Positions 7,426 through 14,612 of a stretch of DNA of 15,489 nucleotides are shown here, piece after piece. The notes under the pieces are model-generated. The model was not told the origin of the DNA, did not search any database, and saw only the letters and a list, made by a program, of their open reading frames with translations. Source of the stretch: Acidobacteriota bacterium (lineage in GTDB: Bacteria > Acidobacteriota > Polarisedimenticolia > JAPUIV01); NCBI GenBank assembly GCA_027296665.1, contig JAPUIV010000266.1:1-15489 (forward strand), written 5' to 3'. The position numbers and the translations under genes are program-made. The stretch's first letter is position 1. Every line of letters starts with the position of its first letter.

Positions 7426-7926
7426 ATGGCTGTGGAGGAACACAAGAGCCAATCGGCCCGGCAAGTATCTGCCGCCGTTCTCACGGTCAGTGATACCCGG
7501 AACTCCGCCGGCGACACCAGTGGCAGGCTGATCCGGGATCTTCTCCGGGAGGCGAATCACCGGGTGGTGAGCCACCGGATCGTCCGGGACGAGCCGGAAG
7601 AGATCCGGGAATGCCTGCGGGAATGGATCGATTCTGTGGCGGTGCAAGTGATCCTGATCTCCGGCGGGACCGGCCTGGCGGCCCGGGACATTACCATCGA
7701 GGTGCTGGAATCGTTTCTGGAGAAAAAGATCACCGGCTTCGGTGAGCTGTTCCGGTCGTTGAGTTTCCAGGAGATCGGTGCATCGGCGATGCTGAGCCGC
7801 GCTGCGGCCGGGATCTGCGGCGGGACGATTCTGGTGGCCATGCCCGGCTCGGAACCAGCCGTCCGGCTGGCGATGACCCGGCTGGTCATTCCGGAACTGG
7901 CCCACATGGTCTGGCTCATCTCCTGA
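7426..7926 (+). CDS. moaB: Molybdenum cofactor biosynthesis protein, MoaB/MogA family
   Basis: A 166-residue protein of the MoaB/MogA fold, which binds molybdopterin and in MogA-type members adenylylates it before molybdate insertion. Visible are AAVLTVSDTRNSAGDTSG (about 15-32), ILISGGTGLAARDITIEVL (about 71-89, the GGTG substrate loop), FGELFRSLSFQEIGASAMLSRA and the C-terminal LVAMPGSEPAVRLAM. The full domain is present at normal length, with a slight N-terminal extension. It starts 18 bp after pepA and is probably the last gene of the dxs unit. MoaB and MogA cannot be separated safely by eye; FGELFR and AMLSRA look more like MoaB. moaD and moaE lie 1.8 kb downstream in the next unit. Confidence 0.92.
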   Translation: MAVEEHKSQSARQVSAAVLTVSDTRNSAGDTSGRLIRDLLREANHRVVSHRIVRDEPEEIRECLREWIDSVAVQVILISGGTGLAARDITIEVLESFLEKKITGFGELFRSLSFQEIGASAMLSRAAAGICGGTILVAMPGSEPAVRLAMTRLVIPELAHMVWLIS

Positions 7927-7965
7927 ACCGATCCCCCTTTTGCCCTACTCGCTCCCCGCTTCCGA

Positions 7966-7995
7966 GATTGACCTGGATTGACTTGGATTGACGAG
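7966..7995. repeat. Three tandem 10-bp repeats in the nrnA promoter
   Basis: Three direct copies with a period of exactly 10 bp: GATTGACCTG (7966-7975), GATTGACTTG (7976-7985) and GATTGACGAG (7986-7995). Each holds a TTGAC -35 core. Only the middle copy is at the right distance from the -10 at 8001. Spacing by about one helical turn places the copies on the same DNA face, as in cooperative operator sites. It could also be a small duplication of the -35. Confidence 0.7.
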
Positions 7996-8006
7996 TTCCC
8001 TATATT
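7978..8006 (+). promoter_or_regulatory. Sigma-70-type promoter for nrnA-elbB-moaD-moaE
   Basis: TTGACT (7978-7983) and TATATT (8001-8006) are separated by exactly 17 bp, with a predicted start near 8013. The -35 is the middle member of the tandem 10-bp repeats. The promoter sits in the 140-bp gap after moaB, which holds no gene, and would make the nrnA group independent of the dxs group. Confidence 0.65.
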
Positions 8007-8018
8007 CATGGGTCGGGG

Positions 8019-8041
8019 GGGGACCGTACAGTTTTGTCCCC
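8019..8041 (+). other. 5' leader hairpin upstream of nrnA
   Basis: GGGGAC (8019-8024) pairs with GTCCCC (8036-8041) around an 11-base loop, starting only a few bases after the predicted transcription start. No clean run of T follows, so it does not look like an intrinsic terminator. A 5'-end stabilising hairpin is the simplest reading. Confidence 0.4.
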
Positions 8042-8066
8042 GTTCCTTTATCCAGTGAGGTGAACC

Positions 8067-9062
8067 GTGGTTCCCAAGATCCGGGATCTCATAAACCAGA
8101 GTGAAAAGATCCTTCTCACCACTCACATGAACCCCGATGGTGACGGGCTCGGGTCGGAGCTCGCCCTGTTCCGCCAGCTTCGGGAAGGGGGCAAAGAGGT
8201 CCGGATCGTGAATAACGACCCGATTCCCGAACGGTATCGGTTCCTCGATCCGGAGGGGGAGAGTGAGGTGTTCGACCGGTCGAGGGATCTCCCCTTCATC
8301 CAGGATTGCGATCTGATCTTCGTACTCGACAACAGCAGCATGGAGAGAATGGGGAAGTTGGCCGCCCCGATGCAGTCGAGTTCCGCCAAGAAAATCTGCA
8401 TCGATCATCACTTGATCCCTTCCGGGCCCGGGACGGCCGGAAACAATGGAATCTGGGATATCCTCTGGAACATGGAGGAGGCCTCCGCCACCGGAGAATT
8501 GATCTACGAGCTCATCATGGCTCTCGGCGGGCCGATGACCCACGGGAAGGCGGAACCGTTGTATGTTTCCCTGGTCACCGACACCGGGAATTTCCGGTTC
8601 TCGAAGACCGGTCCAAAAGCTCACCAGGTCGCTGCCGCCCTTCTCGCCTGCGGCGTGAACCCGGTGCGCGTTTACCAGGAAATCTTCGAAAGGAGTTCCA
8701 CGGCATTCATGCGGTTGCTCGGTTACGCGCTCACCCATTTCCACCAGGAGTGTGAAGACCGGTTGGTCTGGGTGACGATGGACCGCCGGAAGATCGAAGA
8801 GTTTTCCGCACAGGAAGAAGACACCTCCGAGATGGTGAATTCCTTCTTTCAGATTCATCGGGTCCGGGTGGCCCTTCTGTTCAAGGAACTCTCCGACGGG
8901 AAGACCAAGGTAAGCCTCAGGTCGAAGGGAGATTTCGACATGAATCGTTTGGCGGTTCATTTCGGTGGAGGCGGACACCGGAACGCGTCGGGTATCGTTC
9001 TGGACGATACCCTGAACGATGGGACCGAACGGGTTCTTCGCGAGGCCCGGAAACTTTTCTGA
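8067..9062 (+). CDS. nrnA: DHH-family phosphoesterase, NrnA-type oligoribonuclease / pAp phosphatase
   Basis: A 331-residue DHH/DHHA1 protein. Metal-binding motifs are THMNPDGDG (His20, Asp24, Asp26), VLDNSS, the name-giving Asp-His-His at 113-115 (CIDHHL), and VTDTGNFRFS. The C-terminal DHHA1 domain ends with FGGGGHRNASG, which binds substrate. NrnA-type enzymes degrade short oligoribonucleotides to mononucleotides and remove the 3' phosphate of pAp; that activity here is inferred from full-length similarity. The start is GTG at 8067 with GAGGTG five bases upstream. It has its own promoter and leads a unit with elbB, moaD and moaE. RNase Y lies 1.4 kb downstream, so an early and a late enzyme of RNA decay are near each other. 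Confidence 0.93.
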   Translation: MVPKIRDLINQSEKILLTTHMNPDGDGLGSELALFRQLREGGKEVRIVNNDPIPERYRFLDPEGESEVFDRSRDLPFIQDCDLIFVLDNSSMERMGKLAAPMQSSSAKKICIDHHLIPSGPGTAGNNGIWDILWNMEEASATGELIYELIMALGGPMTHGKAEPLYVSLVTDTGNFRFSKTGPKAHQVAAALLACGVNPVRVYQEIFERSSTAFMRLLGYALTHFHQECEDRLVWVTMDRRKIEEFSAQEEDTSEMVNSFFQIHRVRVALLFKELSDGKTKVSLRSKGDFDMNRLAVHFGGGGHRNASGIVLDDTLNDGTERVLREARKLF

Positions 9063-9101
9063 GGTCCCACACTTTCCTTTCCTGAAATCCCAGGGGGTGC
9101 C

Positions 9102-9719
9102 ATGTACCAGGCCGGTCTTCTTTTGAGCGGTTGCGGCCTTTATGACGGCGCGGAGATCCATGAAGCGGTTCTTGCGATGCTGGCCGTCGACCGGAAAGGG
9201 TGGAAGTGCCGGTGCTTGACGATCGACCGCGCCCAGTTGCACGTCGTGGATCATACGACCGGGAACGAGAAGGAAGGGGAAGAGCGAAATGTCATGGAAG
9301 AGGCGGCCAGACTTTCCCGGGGGCGTGTGGATCTTCTGCGGCCCGGCCTCGGCGAGGAACTGGATCTCCTGATGGTGCCGGGGGGATACGGTTGCCCCAA
9401 GAATCTGATGACCTGCTTCATGGAGCCCGGTAAACCGAGAGAACTCCTGCCGGAGGTGTCCCAACTTCTGGGACATTTCTTGCGGGAACGGAAACCGATC
9501 GGCTTGATCAGCCTGGCCGACATTCTGCTCCAGCCAATGGTGCCGGACCTCGAGGAGCGGCTGGCGGGCGGACAGGGGGCGGGAGACCCCGTGGTGATCG
9601 AGGATCAGAGGATCGTGTATACACCCGGGTACCGGGGGCATGATCGGATCGGAAAGGTCTTCGCCGGGATTGAAGCGGTCGTCGATACCCTTGAAAAATT
9701 TCTCGAGATGGGCGCGTGA
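9102..9719 (+). CDS. elbB: ElbB/ES1-like protein of the DJ-1/PfpI superfamily, with Ser at the usual Cys position
   Basis: A 205-residue protein aligning by eye along its length with E. coli ElbB (also called glyoxalase-like or isoprenoid-biosynthesis-associated). It shares LLSGCGLYDGAEIHEAVLAM, a Q-x-x-V-x-x-H-x-T-G segment (QLHVVDHTTG), RNVMEEAARLSRG, MVPGGYGCPKNL and VYTPGYRG. In ElbB the nucleophile-elbow segment reads G-F-M-C-I-A-P; here it is GLISLAD, with Ser137 for the Cys and Asp140 for the Pro. Activity may thus differ or be lost. DJ-1-family ElbB proteins have been linked to isoprenoid and glyoxal metabolism, but a physiological role is not settled. The start has AGGGGG four bases upstream. 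The stop overlaps the moaD ATG by one base (TGATG), so the genes are probably coupled. Confidence 0.85.
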   Translation: MYQAGLLLSGCGLYDGAEIHEAVLAMLAVDRKGWKCRCLTIDRAQLHVVDHTTGNEKEGEERNVMEEAARLSRGRVDLLRPGLGEELDLLMVPGGYGCPKNLMTCFMEPGKPRELLPEVSQLLGHFLRERKPIGLISLADILLQPMVPDLEERLAGGQGAGDPVVIEDQRIVYTPGYRGHDRIGKVFAGIEAVVDTLEKFLEMGA

Positions 9720-9961
9720 TGGTCAAGATCTTCCTGTTCGCCCGGTACGCGGAGGTCGCCGGTGCCCGGGAGCTGGACATCGACCTGCCGGCCTCAATGA
9801 CGATTGGGGAGGTTTGGAACTCGGTACGGAAAAAGTTTCCCGCCATGGCCGAGATCCGGGAAACCCCCCTGGTGGCATGTGACCGCAAATATTCCCGGTT
9901 CTCGCATCGGGTGCGGGGGGGAGAGGAAATCGCCTTTTTTCCGCCGGTGGGCGGTGGTTGA
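9719..9961 (+). CDS. moaD: Molybdopterin synthase small subunit MoaD
   Basis: An 80-residue ubiquitin-fold sulfur carrier. It starts VKIFLFARYAEVAGARELDI, typical of MoaD rather than ThiS, and ends in FFPPVGGG. The last two Gly form the tail that is adenylylated, thiocarboxylated and then inserted into MoaE to sulfurate precursor Z (cPMP). MoaD tails usually read P-P-V-S-G-G; here a third Gly replaces the Ser. The ATG at 9719 overlaps the elbB stop in TGATG; GTG 9716 one codon earlier is possible. The next gene is moaE, its partner subunit, overlapping by four bases. Confidence 0.93.
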   Translation: MVKIFLFARYAEVAGARELDIDLPASMTIGEVWNSVRKKFPAMAEIRETPLVACDRKYSRFSHRVRGGEEIAFFPPVGGG

Positions 9962-10434
9962 GGACGGTGGTCGAGAAAATGAAGAGATTGACCGGCGGCA
10001 TCCTGGATCCGGATCGGTTGTATAACCAGGTCCGAAGGTCCGATTGCGGAGCGATCGCCTCCTTCGTCGGAACGGTACGCGGCCGGAACCGCGGCAGGGA
10101 AGTTCTCCATATCGAATACTCGGCGTACGAAACCATGGCGGAGGAGGTTATCGAGTCGATCGAAGCGGAGATCCGGGAAAAGTATCCAGGTATCCGGGTC
10201 GCTCAGGCGCACCGCACCGGCAGGGTCGAGGTGGGTGAGCCGAGCGTTGCCATCGCCGTCGCCTCTCCACACCGGCGGGCCGCATTGCGGGCCTGTTCCG
10301 AGCTGATCGAGGCTCTGAAGGCGCGGGTGCCGATCTGGAAAAAGGAGTACTACCGGGATGGTTCCGCCTGGATCGAAACCAAAACCGAACCCGGCGCGGC
10401 GACTCCCACCACCGATGGCAAGGAGTCGACCTGA
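9958..10434 (+). CDS. moaE: Molybdopterin synthase catalytic subunit MoaE
   Basis: This large subunit of molybdopterin synthase converts cPMP to molybdopterin using the thiocarboxylated MoaD tail. Visible are GAIASFVGTVRGRNRGREVLHIEYSAYE, AHRTGRVEVGEPSVAIAVASPHRRAALRA and LKARVPIWKKEYYRDGSAWIE. These include the two lysines (LK-A-R and W-K-K-E) that correspond to the active-site lysines of E. coli MoaE. The 158 residues are normal apart from a short low-complexity C-terminus. The start is uncertain: TTG 9958 overlaps the moaD stop as TTGA, like the dxs-pepA junction, while GTG 9967 and ATG 9979 are in-frame alternatives. None has a strong ribosome site, so coupling to moaD is likely. Confidence 0.93.
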   Translation: MRTVVEKMKRLTGGILDPDRLYNQVRRSDCGAIASFVGTVRGRNRGREVLHIEYSAYETMAEEVIESIEAEIREKYPGIRVAQAHRTGRVEVGEPSVAIAVASPHRRAALRACSELIEALKARVPIWKKEYYRDGSAWIETKTEPGAATPTTDGKEST

Positions 10435-10455
10435 TCCTCGCTGCCGCCAGACCGG

Positions 10456-10485
10456 TTGAAGGGCCGATCGGCCCCGTGATATCCT
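10456..10485 (+). promoter_or_regulatory. Candidate extended -10 promoter of rny with palindrome in the spacer
   Basis: TTGAAG (10456-10461) and TATCCT (10480-10485) lie 18 bp apart, with TGA directly before the -10 (the extended TGn form). The spacer begins with a perfect 14-bp palindrome, GGGCCGATCGGCCC (10461-10474), which a repressor could use. The hexamers match consensus four of six each, so this is moderate evidence. It would start transcription near 10492, leaving only a very short leader before rny. Confidence 0.4.
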
Positions 10486-10500
10486 GAACAGGAAGGGATT

Positions 10501-12057
10501 ATGATGAACTGGACCATGGGTATTGCCGCTGGAGGAGCGGCCGGTTTCCTCCTGGGCTGGTGGTTTCGCCGCCGGATCGGGTCGGCGGCGCTGGCGGTGG
10601 CCAGACAACAAGCCGAACGGATCCTGCAGGAGGGCAGACGGGAGGCGGAGAAGGCCACCAAGGCCGCCGTCCTTCATTCCAAGGAGGAATCGTACCGCGC
10701 CAGAAATCGTCTGGAACGGGAAATCCGCAACCGACAGAGGCAGTTGCAGGCATCACAAGAAACCTTGAAAACACGGGAGGACCAGGCTCGCTCGCAGATC
10801 GATTCGTTGAATCGGCGCGACCAGAGTCTCCGGGACAAGGACCGGAACCTGAACTCCTTTGAACAGGAACTGAAGGAGAAAGAGAAGCAGGTTCAGCGTC
10901 ACCGGGTCGAGTTCATCGAACGGTTGGAGAAGGTATCCGGGCTCACGGCGGAGGAGGCGAAACGATCACTTGTCACCGCTCTCCGCAACGAGGCCCGGTT
11001 CGAGGCAACGGGTTTGCTCAAGGAGGCCAAGGAGGAGGCCCAGAAAAATTCCATCCGGGAGGCAAAAAGAATCATCTCCATAGCGATCGAGCGTGTCGCC
11101 TCGGAGTATACCGCCGAGAAGGCGGTTACCACCGTTGCCATTCCGAACGAGAAGATCAAGGGGAGGATCATCGGACAGGAGGGGAAGAACATCAAGGCTT
11201 TCGAGAAGTTGTCCGGGATCCAGCTCCTCATGGACGAGAATCCTCAGGCGGTCGTACTCTCCGGTTTTCATCCGATTCGCCGGGAGATCGCGCGTCTTGC
11301 CCTGGAACGGCTTGTCCGGGAAGGCAACATCCATCCGCGCAGGATCGAGGAGGTCCTGGAAAAGATGCGGAAAAAGGTGGAACAGGCGATGCAGAAGGGA
11401 GCGGAGGATGCTCTGGAAGAGCTGGGAATCAAGGGAGTGCATCCCCATCTGGTGAAGATTCTGGGACGATTGAAATATCGAACCAGTTACGGGCAGAACG
11501 TCCTGGAGCACTCCATCGAGGTGGCCAAGCTGTCGGGAATCATGGCTTCAGAGCTCGGGATGGATGGAGCGATGGCGAAACGGGCCGGCCTGTTCCATGA
11601 CATCGGCAAGGCGATTGACTATGAACGGGAGGGCAGCCACCCGGAGATCGGCACGGAGGTGGCCACCAAGTACAATGAACCGGAGGTTGTGGTCAACGCG
11701 GTTGCCTCCCACCACGAGGATGCGGAGATGATCTCTCCCATCTCGGTCCTGGTCGGGGCCGCAGACTCGATTTCCGGTTCCCGGCCGGGAGCCCGGCGAA
11801 AGAGCATTGCCGAGTACGTGAAACGGATCGGTAAGCTGGAGGCGATTGCCGATTCCGTTCCGGGTGTGGACCATTCTTACGCCATTCAGGCCGGCCGGGA
11901 AATCAGGGTCATCGCCAAACCCGAAAAGGTGGAAGACGAGGGTCTCTCTCTCCTTGCGTCCGATATCGCCAAGAAGATCCAGTCGGAAATGGATTATCCC
12001 GGGAAGATCAAGATCACGGTCATCCGGGAGATGCGGTCGACTTCGCACGCGCGCTGA
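10501..12057 (+). CDS. rny: Ribonuclease Y
   Basis: A 518-residue membrane-anchored endoribonuclease that starts mRNA decay. Domain order is textbook. A short N-terminal membrane segment (about 6-23, with GWWFRRR at its cytoplasmic edge) is followed by a long charged coiled coil rich in Glu, Arg and Gln (about 30-165). Next is the KH RNA-binding domain with GRIIGQEGKNIKAFEKLSGI (about 221-240), then the HD domain with VLEHSIEVAKLSG, LFHDIGKAID (about 364-373) and SHHED. All HD metal ligands are visible. The start is ATGATG at 10501 after AGGAAGGG, a good ribosome site. Length is typical. RNase Y rather than RNase E is the usual decay enzyme in Firmicutes and several diderm phyla. pabB follows on the same strand. 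Confidence 0.97.
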   Translation: MMNWTMGIAAGGAAGFLLGWWFRRRIGSAALAVARQQAERILQEGRREAEKATKAAVLHSKEESYRARNRLEREIRNRQRQLQASQETLKTREDQARSQIDSLNRRDQSLRDKDRNLNSFEQELKEKEKQVQRHRVEFIERLEKVSGLTAEEAKRSLVTALRNEARFEATGLLKEAKEEAQKNSIREAKRIISIAIERVASEYTAEKAVTTVAIPNEKIKGRIIGQEGKNIKAFEKLSGIQLLMDENPQAVVLSGFHPIRREIARLALERLVREGNIHPRRIEEVLEKMRKKVEQAMQKGAEDALEELGIKGVHPHLVKILGRLKYRTSYGQNVLEHSIEVAKLSGIMASELGMDGAMAKRAGLFHDIGKAIDYEREGSHPEIGTEVATKYNEPEVVVNAVASHHEDAEMISPISVLVGAADSISGSRPGARRKSIAEYVKRIGKLEAIADSVPGVDHSYAIQAGREIRVIAKPEKVEDEGLSLLASDIAKKIQSEMDYPGKIKITVIREMRSTSHAR

Positions 12058-12123
12058 GTGATCTGCCTCCCCCGCGGCCCATTGAATCGATCCTTTTCGT
12101 CATCTTCGTCATCCGAGGTCGCC

Positions 12124-13566
12124 GTGGAGCCCTTTCTCGGCAAGAGGTTCCGGTTCACCGGGGATCCGCTTTCGATTCTCCCGGAGTTTGCCGCCAGGCC
12201 GTTTCCCTTTCTCCTTCTGAGCGCCGGTGAGGATCCGGAAAAGGGCCGTTTCTCCTTCCTGGGAGCCGATCCATTCCTTTGGTTCGAAAGCCGGGGGGAA
12301 TGCTGCCGGGTGGTGCGGAAGGGAGGAGGGGAAGAGTATCGTTTCGGGGATCCTCTCCAGGAGCTCTCGCGGCTGCTCCGGCGTTACCAGCAGCCGGGGA
12401 GCAAGGGGATCGGCTTCACCGGCGGCGCCGTCGGGTATTTCTCCTACTCACTGAAATGGCAGGCCTTGAATGATCCCCCTCCCCCTTGGAGGGCAGGGGA
12501 TCCTCCCGATGCCTGGTTCGGTTTCTACGATCGGTTGCTGATCTTCGATCACACCGACCGCTCGGTATTCCCACTGGCAACCGGATTCCCATGCGAGACG
12601 CCGGGGCCGCGAAGAAGAAAGGCGGAGTCGGATCTCCGTCGAATGGAAGATCGGCTTTCCCGTGCCGTCCGTCCCCGATCCTCCCTGCCACCGTCCTGGG
12701 TTGATTTTCGCCCCGAAATCGACCGGCGGCGCCACAGAGACATGGTCCTCGCGGCCCAGGAGGCGATCGGGCGAGGGGAGATCTATCAATTGAATCTCAC
12801 CTATCGCATGCAATCCCGGGGGGATCTGCATCCGCTGGACGCATTCACCCGTCTTGTCCGGGCCAGTCCCACACCGTTTTGCGCATTCCTGCAGACGGGG
12901 GACAGGGTCATACTCTCCACCTCCCCCGAGCGATTGGTTCGATGGGACGGCCGGCTCGCCGATTGCAGGCCGATCAAGGGGACCCGGCCCCGTGGCCTGA
13001 CACCCGGCGAGGATAGGGTCTTGCGGAATGACCTGAGCAGCAGCCCGAAGGAACTCGCCGAGAACGTGATGATTACCGATCTGGTCCGGAGCGACCTGGG
13101 GCGGGTTTGCCGTCCCGGCACCGTGCGGGTCGCGAAGCTGGCCGATCTGGAGACCTATTCGCGGGTCTTCCACCTGGTTTCCCGGGTGGAGGGAGTCACC
13201 CGGCAGGAGACCGATCGTTTCGATCTCATCCGGGCCTTGTTTCCCGGCGGATCGATGACCGGGGCACCCAAGATCCGTGCGATGCAGATCATCGACCAAC
13301 TGGAACCGGTGCCCAGGGGGATCTACTCAGGTTGTCTGGGATATCTCTCATTTTCCGGAGAGCTCGACCTGAGCATCGTGATCCGAACGGTGATCCGGGA
13401 CCGGACAGGCATCCACTTTCATGTCGGCGGAGCCATCCTGGCCGATTCGGAGGCGGAAATGGAATATGAGGAGACCCTGGCCAAGGCCGACGCCATCCTG
13501 CGGGCTCTTGCCCCTCCCCGGCTCCGCCGTTCTCACCAGTCCCGGCCGGAAGTGCCGCAAGCCTAG
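12124..13566 (+). CDS. pabB: Aminodeoxychorismate synthase component I
   Basis: A chorismate-using enzyme of the TrpE/PabB/MenF family, which makes 4-amino-4-deoxychorismate for p-aminobenzoate and folate. PabB rather than TrpE is indicated by PIKGT, where the Lys (about 285) is the PabB nucleophile; anthranilate synthases have Ala there. Other motifs are GEIYQLNLTYR, LSTSPERLV, ELAENVMITDLVRSDLGRVC, ETYSRVFHLVSRVEG, FPGGSMTGAPKIRAM and the end GGAILADSEAEMEYEETLAKADA. There is no fused glutaminase or PabC domain. GTG 12124 is preferred since GAGG lies five bases upstream; a GTG at 12058, directly after the rny stop, would add a Ser-rich tail but has no ribosome site. pabA and pabC are not in the window. 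The stop codon overlaps the stop of the convergent hydrolase gene. Confidence 0.93.
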   Translation: MEPFLGKRFRFTGDPLSILPEFAARPFPFLLLSAGEDPEKGRFSFLGADPFLWFESRGECCRVVRKGGGEEYRFGDPLQELSRLLRRYQQPGSKGIGFTGGAVGYFSYSLKWQALNDPPPPWRAGDPPDAWFGFYDRLLIFDHTDRSVFPLATGFPCETPGPRRRKAESDLRRMEDRLSRAVRPRSSLPPSWVDFRPEIDRRRHRDMVLAAQEAIGRGEIYQLNLTYRMQSRGDLHPLDAFTRLVRASPTPFCAFLQTGDRVILSTSPERLVRWDGRLADCRPIKGTRPRGLTPGEDRVLRNDLSSSPKELAENVMITDLVRSDLGRVCRPGTVRVAKLADLETYSRVFHLVSRVEGVTRQETDRFDLIRALFPGGSMTGAPKIRAMQIIDQLEPVPRGIYSGCLGYLSFSGELDLSIVIRTVIRDRTGIHFHVGGAILADSEAEMEYEETLAKADAILRALAPPRLRRSHQSRPEVPQA

Positions 13567-14612
13567 GGAGAAGGAATGGAGCTAGGAGGCCCGGCCATCG
13601 CCTTTGCCCGGGTAGGGCCGGTCCTGGCCGGCGAGGGAAGGAGGCTGGAGCGGAGGAAACGGAAAACCTTCCACCGGATGTAGGGAGCCAGAAAAATGGT
13701 CGAGAGATGTCCCAGGGGCAGCAAGATCCTGGGCGGGCGTCCGGCGCGGGACCACAGTACGTACCGGCTGGCGGCGGGGATCACCTTATCGAATACTGCC
13801 TCCACCATCATGGTCCGATCGGGATCGAGTCCGCTGGCATAGTAGAGCGGATCGACTTCCCGGAGCGTCTGCCTCGCCCGGGTGAGGAGTTCCCTTCGGC
13901 TCCAACCGTTCTGCCGCATCAGGGTTGTGCGGAAGGATCGAATGGTCCCCTTTTCGGAGTCGAGAAGGATCCTGGGGAGATCCCCTCCACCCAGGATCAG
14001 GACCGCACTGCCGATCCGTTCCTCCGTGGCGGCCGCTAGACTCGCGGTCAATGCCCCCATGCTGATCCCGAGGACGGCGACGCGAGTGGTGTCCACCTCC
14101 TGGCGAGTCCCCGCCCAGTCGATGAGACGGCTGGCTTGTACCACTTCCCGGTGAATGGCCTCGCGAATATGTTCGAGCCCTCGACTCGCTATCAATATCT
14201 TTTCCTTCCTCTCCAGGCGCAGGCAGGCGAAACCTTTCCGTTTCAGGTAAGTGGTGAAGTAGGGCAGGCCACCCGTTTTCCCGCCCAGGGCCGGGAACAG
14301 GATCACCAGGGGAGCGGGCGGGCCGTTTCTGGGATGCGAATAGAAGGCGGAGATCGTATCGGCCGGCTTGAGGCTATCTTTCAGGGTCAGGTGGTAGGTC
14401 GTGGAGTCGGAAGTCTCCTCAATGAGTTTCAGGCTGGCGGACATCGGCCCTTGGTGGTAATCGAAAGAGCCGGATATGGCGACTTTCCGGATCGAACCGG
14501 TGCCGTCCGGCCCGGGCTCCCTGTCCCATCCGGAATACCGAAAAAAACCTGTGATCAGGACGAGGAGGATTCCGCCGATCAGAACTGGATGAAGACGCCG
14601 ACGGTCGTCCAT
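13563..14612 (-). CDS. Membrane-anchored alpha/beta hydrolase
   Basis: A 349-residue protein with one N-terminal hydrophobic segment (about 9-24, PVLIGGILLVLITGFF) acting as signal anchor or uncleaved signal, so the enzyme probably faces the periplasm. The hydrolase core starts near residue 100 (APLVILFPALGG, strand plus oxyanion region). The nucleophile elbow is GISMG with Ser184, a likely acid is Asp275 (EAVFDKVIP) and the catalytic His is His302 (LPLGHLS). The region before residue 95 has beta-type sequence of unknown role. The fold resembles acyl-ester hydrolases or dienelactone hydrolases, but the substrate cannot be read. Its start overlaps the upstream gene's 3' end by 34 bp, with AGGGGG nearby, so the two are probably coupled. 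Its stop overlaps pabB's stop in CTAG. Confidence 0.82.
   Translation of the reverse strand: MDDRRRLHPVLIGGILLVLITGFFRYSGWDREPGPDGTGSIRKVAISGSFDYHQGPMSASLKLIEETSDSTTYHLTLKDSLKPADTISAFYSHPRNGPPAPLVILFPALGGKTGGLPYFTTYLKRKGFACLRLERKEKILIASRGLEHIREAIHREVVQASRLIDWAGTRQEVDTTRVAVLGISMGALTASLAAATEERIGSAVLILGGGDLPRILLDSEKGTIRSFRTTLMRQNGWSRRELLTRARQTLREVDPLYYASGLDPDRTMMVEAVFDKVIPAASRYVLWSRAGRPPRILLPLGHLSTIFLAPYIRWKVFRFLRSSLLPSPARTGPTRAKAMAGPPSSIPSP

Noticed and set aside
6733..7905. A 390-codon open frame on the minus strand opposite pepA and moaB
   Set aside because: No domain is recognisable and both plus-strand genes carry full catalytic motifs, so the antisense frame is not needed.
7557..9641. A 694-codon open frame on the minus strand opposite moaB, nrnA and elbB
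   Set aside because: It is antisense to three well-recognised genes, has no family motif, and its composition is that of a reverse-frame shadow in GC-rich DNA.
13562..13586. CCTAG/CTAGG pairing just after the pabB stop as a terminator
   Set aside because: It has five pairs with a 15-base loop and no T run, so it does not fit an intrinsic terminator.
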